Shown here piece after piece: positions 60,452-64,000 of a stretch of DNA of 64,000 bases. Both the position numbers and the translations under genes were made by a program. Every line of letters begins with the position of its first letter. Within the stretch, counting starts at the first letter, position 1. The stretch spans positions 62,001 to 126,000 of the forward strand of contig NZ_AKJN02000008.1 of the NCBI RefSeq assembly GCF_000282315.2, read 5' to 3'. The stretch is from Pseudomonas sp. GM41(2012). Lineage in GTDB: Bacteria > Pseudomonadota > Gammaproteobacteria > Pseudomonadales > Pseudomonadaceae. The notes beneath the pieces are model-generated. The model did no database searches. It was not told where the DNA came from and worked only from the letters and a program-made list of their open reading frames with translations.

Positions 60452-61234
60452 TTATTTGCCGCTGTACAGATTCAGATCGCCAAAGTGTTTCTTCTGAATG
60501 GTGGCGTAGGTGCCATCGTCGTGTAACGCTTTGATACCTTTATCCAAAAGTGCCTTGAGGTCTTTGTTACCTTTCGAGATACCGACAGCCGTTTTGGCTG
60601 GCAGCAATTCGCTGTCCACTGGCTTGCTGATTTCGTAACCGGCGCCATTTGGCGACTTCAAAAAGCCCAGTTCGGCTTGCAGCATGTCCTGGATCGCCGC
60701 GTCGAGGCGACCGGAAGTCAGGTCCGAATACACCTGATCCTGGTTCTGATAGGCCTGGGTTTTCACGCCAGCCTTGTCCAGAACGGCTTTGGCATAGGCT
60801 TCCTGAATGGTGCCTTGCTCGTAGCCGACGGTCTTGCCCTTCAGCGAAGCGACGTCTTCGGTCAGGCCGGAACCTTTCTTGAACACGTAGGCGGTTGGAC
60901 CGGAGAACAGCTCGCTGGAGAAGTCGATGACTTTTTCGCGGGCCGGGGTGACGGTCATCGAAGAGATCACACCGTCGAATTTATTGGCCTTCAGGCCCGG
61001 AATCATGCCGTCGAAATCGCTTTCGACCCATTTGCACTTGACCTTCAGCTCGGCGCAGATCGCGTTGCCCAGATCGATGTCGAAGCCTACCAGGCTACCG
61101 TCAGCCGCTTTTGACTCAAACGGCGCGTAGGAAGGATCAACGCCAAAACGCAATTCCTTGTATTCCTTGGCCAGCGCGGAACCGGCTGCCATGCACAACG
61201 CCAGTGCAGAAAGGGTCAGCAATGCTTTTTTCAT
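60452..61234 (-). CDS. aotJ: Arginine/ornithine-binding periplasmic protein AotJ
   Basis: The 260-residue family 3 solute-binding protein has a signal peptide (MKKALLTLSALALCMAAGSA, cut after ALA). The signature GFDIDLGNAICAEL and binding residues in ISSMTVTPAREKVIDF are typical of lysine/arginine/ornithine-binding proteins. First gene of the aotJ-aotQ-aotM-(desuccinylase)-aotP operon. Confidence 0.93.
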   Translation of the reverse strand: MKKALLTLSALALCMAAGSALAKEYKELRFGVDPSYAPFESKAADGSLVGFDIDLGNAICAELKVKCKWVESDFDGMIPGLKANKFDGVISSMTVTPAREKVIDFSSELFSGPTAYVFKKGSGLTEDVASLKGKTVGYEQGTIQEAYAKAVLDKAGVKTQAYQNQDQVYSDLTSGRLDAAIQDMLQAELGFLKSPNGAGYEISKPVDSELLPAKTAVGISKGNKDLKALLDKGIKALHDDGTYATIQKKHFGDLNLYSGK

Positions 61235-61543
61235 TATTCAATCCCTAAAAACCAATATGAGCGCTTGTGGCGCAGAATTATTGTTACTGGAAAGCGTAAG
61301 ACCCTATGAAAGTAGCAATTTCCGAACCAGAGTCCCGAACAAGTGTTTTAAAAGGTGATTCAAGAAATGGCAAGGAGGGATTTGTGCACGAAAACGGGCG
61401 TTGAAAATTTGCTGCACCAATATAGATCGGGTCACCACAAAACCCTGTGGGAGCGAGCCTGCTCGCGATAGCGGTGTGTCAGTTAACAATTTTCGACTGA
61501 CACTCCCTCATCGCGAGCAGGCTCACTCCCACAGGGAGTTGGT
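61235..61543. other. aotJ upstream region
   Basis: The 309 bp between aotJ and the ligase gene contain the aotJ leader and promoter region and the REP pair at 61443-61536. I could not pick out a convincing ArgR box by eye. Confidence 0.5.
61443..61536. repeat. REP pair
   Basis: CCCTGTGGGAGCGAGCCTGC...CGCGAT and ATCGCGAGCAGGCTCACTCC...CAGGG form opposing arms just beyond the ligase gene stop. Confidence 0.88.
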
Positions 61544-63232
61544 TTAGCTCAACAGGTTCTGCAAAGTCCCCAGATTGTCCGCTTCCTCAACCGACTTATC
61601 CTGCCGCCAGCGCAACATCCTCGGGAACCGCACCGCAATCCCGCTCTTGTGGCGTCTGGACAAGGCGATGCCCTCAAATCCCAGTTCAAACACCAGGCTC
61701 GGCGTCACGCTACTCACCGGCCCGAATTTCTCTACGGTGGTCTTGCGCACGATGCTATCGACCTGGCGCATTTCTTCGTCGGTCAGCCCTGAATAGGCTT
61801 TGGCGAACGGCACCAGTGCGCGTTCGCTCGCGTCAGGCGGGCCGTCCCACACGGCGAAGGTGTAATCGCTGTAGAGACTGGCGCGGCGACCATGGCCGCG
61901 TTGCGCATAAATCAGTACCGCGTCGACGCTGAACGGGTCGACTTTCCATTTCCACCAGACCCCCATGTCCTTGGTCCGCCCGACGCCATACAACGCATCC
62001 CGGGCCTTGAGCATCATGCCTTCGACACCGAGCTTGCGGGAGGCTTGCCGTTGTCGGGCGAGGTCGAACCAGTCTTCGCCAGTGAGTACCGGTGAGGCGA
62101 GTAACACCGGGTTGTTGCCGCTGGCGACGACATGCTCCAGTTGAGTGCGACGCTTGGCCTGAGGCTGGTTGCGCCAGTCTTCACCCTGCCATTCCAGCAG
62201 GTCGTAGGCGAGGATCACCACCGGCACTTCTTCGAGGATTTTTTTGTCCAGGGTTTTACGACCGATCCGCTGTTGCAGCAGCGCGAATGGCTTTACCGCG
62301 GGGGCAGCCGGGGAATGAGGGTTGAAGGCGTCCTCGGTGGTGGGTTGTCCGGTTTTCCAGGCGACGATTTCACCGTCGATCACCGTACCGTCGGGCAAGC
62401 AGTGAACCAGGCTATCGAGTTCGGGGAAGCGCTCGGTGACCAGTTCTTCACCTCGCGACCAGATCCACAGTCGCCCGTCGCGTTTAACCACTTGAGCGCG
62501 GATGCCATCCCACTTCCATTCCACTTGCCAATGGCTGGCCGGGCCGAGCAGGGCTTCGAATTGTTCAACGGGTTGCGATAGCGCGTGAGCGAGGAAAAAC
62601 GGGTAGGGCTGACCGCCCCGTTGGGCATGTTCGGCAGTCGATTCGGCGGCGATCAACTTCAAATAACCCGTCGCGTTCGGGCGGTTGGACAGGTCGGTGT
62701 AACCCACCAGCCGCTGGGCGACGCGTTTGCTGTCGAGCCCGGCCATGGCGGCCAAGGCGCGGGTCACCAGTAACTTGGAGACGCCGACGCGGAAACTGCC
62801 GGTGATCAATTTGATGCAGAGCATCAGGCTCTGGCGGTCCAGTTGCGACCACAATGCAGGCAGTCGCTCGGCGAGGATTTGCGGGGTTTCTCCGCGCAGC
62901 GGCAGCAGTTTGTGTTCAATCCAGACCGCCAATCCATCGTTGGAGCTGTGAAGCGCTTCGGGCAGCACCAGCGAAATGGTTTCCGCCAGATCGCCGACCG
63001 CCTGATAACTCTCTTCGAACAGCCACGGCGCGAGGCCGGAGATCTCAACCGCCAACTCTCGAAGGATGCGCACGGGCACCAGTTGCCGAGGCCGCCCACC
63101 GGACAAAAAGTAAACAGCCCATGCGGCATCTTCCGGCGCGGCCTCGGCGAAGTAGTTTTGCATCGCCACCAGTTTGGCGTTGCTCGACGTGGTGGCATCG
63201 AGTTCGGCGTACAAATCGGCGAACGCCTTCAT
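61544..63232 (-). CDS. ATP-dependent DNA ligase (ligase-exonuclease operon type)
   Basis: The 562-residue ligase has an N-terminal DNA-binding helical domain, the adenylation motif EWKWDGIRAQ with Lys240, DGEIVAWK (motif III), EGMMLKARDALY (motif IV), WWKWKVDPFSVDAVL (motif V) and an OB domain. This is the bacterial ATP ligase that travels with a metallo-beta-lactamase exonuclease, Lhr-like helicase and phosphoesterase, not the replicative LigA. It overlaps the exonuclease gene by four bases. A role in DNA repair is inferred. Confidence 0.9.
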   Translation of the reverse strand: MKAFADLYAELDATTSSNAKLVAMQNYFAEAAPEDAAWAVYFLSGGRPRQLVPVRILRELAVEISGLAPWLFEESYQAVGDLAETISLVLPEALHSSNDGLAVWIEHKLLPLRGETPQILAERLPALWSQLDRQSLMLCIKLITGSFRVGVSKLLVTRALAAMAGLDSKRVAQRLVGYTDLSNRPNATGYLKLIAAESTAEHAQRGGQPYPFFLAHALSQPVEQFEALLGPASHWQVEWKWDGIRAQVVKRDGRLWIWSRGEELVTERFPELDSLVHCLPDGTVIDGEIVAWKTGQPTTEDAFNPHSPAAPAVKPFALLQQRIGRKTLDKKILEEVPVVILAYDLLEWQGEDWRNQPQAKRRTQLEHVVASGNNPVLLASPVLTGEDWFDLARQRQASRKLGVEGMMLKARDALYGVGRTKDMGVWWKWKVDPFSVDAVLIYAQRGHGRRASLYSDYTFAVWDGPPDASERALVPFAKAYSGLTDEEMRQVDSIVRKTTVEKFGPVSSVTPSLVFELGFEGIALSRRHKSGIAVRFPRMLRWRQDKSVEEADNLGTLQNLLS

Positions 63233-64000
63233 GAGAGCACCTCGGCGCTCTCGGGTTCGACGGCTGCGTTTTCTTCCTCATCGTTGCCGTACTCGGTGCT
63301 GAAACTCATGGCATCGAGACCCTGTTCGCGCAGATGGCGCACCAGTACCCCGACCGAACCGTGGGTCACTATCACCCGCTCAGCACCGGTCTGTTCGATG
63401 GCCCAGAGCAGGCCCGGCCAGTCGGCGTGGTCAGACAATACAAAGCCACGATCCACGCCACGTCGCCGCCGTGTGCCACGCAAACGCATCCAGCCGCTGG
63501 CGAAACCATCACTGTAGTCGCCGAAGCGCCGCATCCAGGAGCTGCCGCCAGCCGAAGGCGGGGCCAGGACCAACGCCTTGCGCATCATGGGGTCGCTCTT
63601 TTTTACTTCGCCGGTATAGATCGTTGGCGGTAAATAAATACCCCCTTCGCGATAAACCTGATTGAGCGGTTCCACGGCGCCATGCACCAGAATGGGGCCG
63701 AGGTTGGCATCGATGCCGTGGAGAATTCGCTGCGCCTTGCCGAAGGCGTAGCAGAACAACACGCTGGTTTTGTCCGCGGCGGCGTTGGCTTGCCACCACT
63801 GATTGATCTCGGCAAAGACGTGCGTCTGGGGTTGCCAGCGATAAATCGGCAGGCCGAAGGTCGATTCGGTGATGAAGGTATCGCAGCGCACGGGTTCGAA
63901 CGGCGCACAGGTGCCGTCGGGTTCGATTTTGTAGTCGCCCGAGGCGACCCAGACTTCGCCGCCATATTCCAGACGCACCTGTGCCGAGCCGAGGACGTGG
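63229..64000 (-). CDS. Ligase-associated DNA exonuclease, start beyond window
   Basis: The gene is open to the right edge, reading HVLGSAQVRLEYGGEVWVAS, so the true start is outside; a GTG at 63978 is internal. It shows SNM1/Pso2-type beta-CASP metallo-beta-lactamase features (SGDYK, FITESTFGLP, VLSDHADWPGLLWAIEQTGA, IVTHGS). In the family, these nucleases process DNA ends for the adjacent ATP ligase. ATGA overlap couples it to the ligase gene. Confidence 0.9.
   Translation of the reverse strand, partial: HVLGSAQVRLEYGGEVWVASGDYKIEPDGTCAPFEPVRCDTFITESTFGLPIYRWQPQTHVFAEINQWWQANAAADKTSVLFCYAFGKAQRILHGIDANLGPILVHGAVEPLNQVYREGGIYLPPTIYTGEVKKSDPMMRKALVLAPPSAGGSSWMRRFGDYSDGFASGWMRLRGTRRRRGVDRGFVLSDHADWPGLLWAIEQTGAERVIVTHGSVGVLVRHLREQGLDAMSFSTEYGNDEEENAAVEPESAEVLS

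Overview
This window is a Pseudomonas chromosome segment, most likely from the P. fluorescens group. Two observations support that: the gene blocks tilS-pyrG-kdsA-eno-ftsB-ispD-gfnR-adhC-fghA-ispF-truD-surE-pcm-nlpD-rpoS-rsmZ-fdxA-mutS and aotJ-aotQ-aotM-(desuccinylase)-aotP are in Pseudomonas order, and the intergenic regions are full of GTGGGAGC/GTAGGAGC palindromic REP elements. No database search was run; all family calls are from reading the sequence.

Layout. 0-18.2 kb is core: cut tilS, nucleotide/KDO/glycolysis genes (pyrG, kdsA, eno), ftsB, isoprenoid genes ispD and ispF, the glutathione-dependent formaldehyde detoxification pair adhC-fghA with its LysR regulator, the ispF-truD-surE-pcm chain of overlapping genes, nlpD-rpoS, the small RNA gene rsmZ with its GacA activation site, fdxA and mutS. 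18.2-23.6 kb, between mutS and cinA-recA, is the remnant of a tailocin/prophage: a LexA/CI-type repressor, a promoter covered by two matched operators, a Com-like zinc protein, an unexpected exported DUF642-like protein, holin, a chimeric tail gene left by a large deletion, tail-fibre assembly protein, a fibre fragment, endolysin and nested Rz/Rz1 spanins. 23.6-25.8 kb holds cinA-recA-recX with a LexA box.

25.8-39.8 kb is mixed housekeeping: LOG protein, DTW-domain tRNA modifier, ErdR, DgkA, FinR/Fpr, TrmO, RhlG, DUF1456, a degenerate pseudouridine-synthase-like protein, GNAT, RimO and Kup. 39.9-42.9 kb is an accessory slot between kup and acvB-mprF. It contains a DUF3077-type protein with a strongly structured leader and a compact three-gene operon (winged-helix regulator, AbiEii-like nucleotidyltransferase, PP2C-type phosphatase) preceded by an 11-bp-arm palindrome. 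This operon is the best candidate for an undescribed defence or toxin-antitoxin-type system in the window.

43-64 kb: acvB-mprF (membrane-lipid aminoacylation and its hydrolase), three self-contained initiator tRNA cassettes, SOS-controlled dinB, a lipoprotein gene, proS, ampG, an alkyltransferase-like protein, a DUF481 protein, a cold-shock protein, dcd, the arginine/ornithine ABC transporter operon, and the start of a DNA-ligase/exonuclease repair operon that runs off the right edge.
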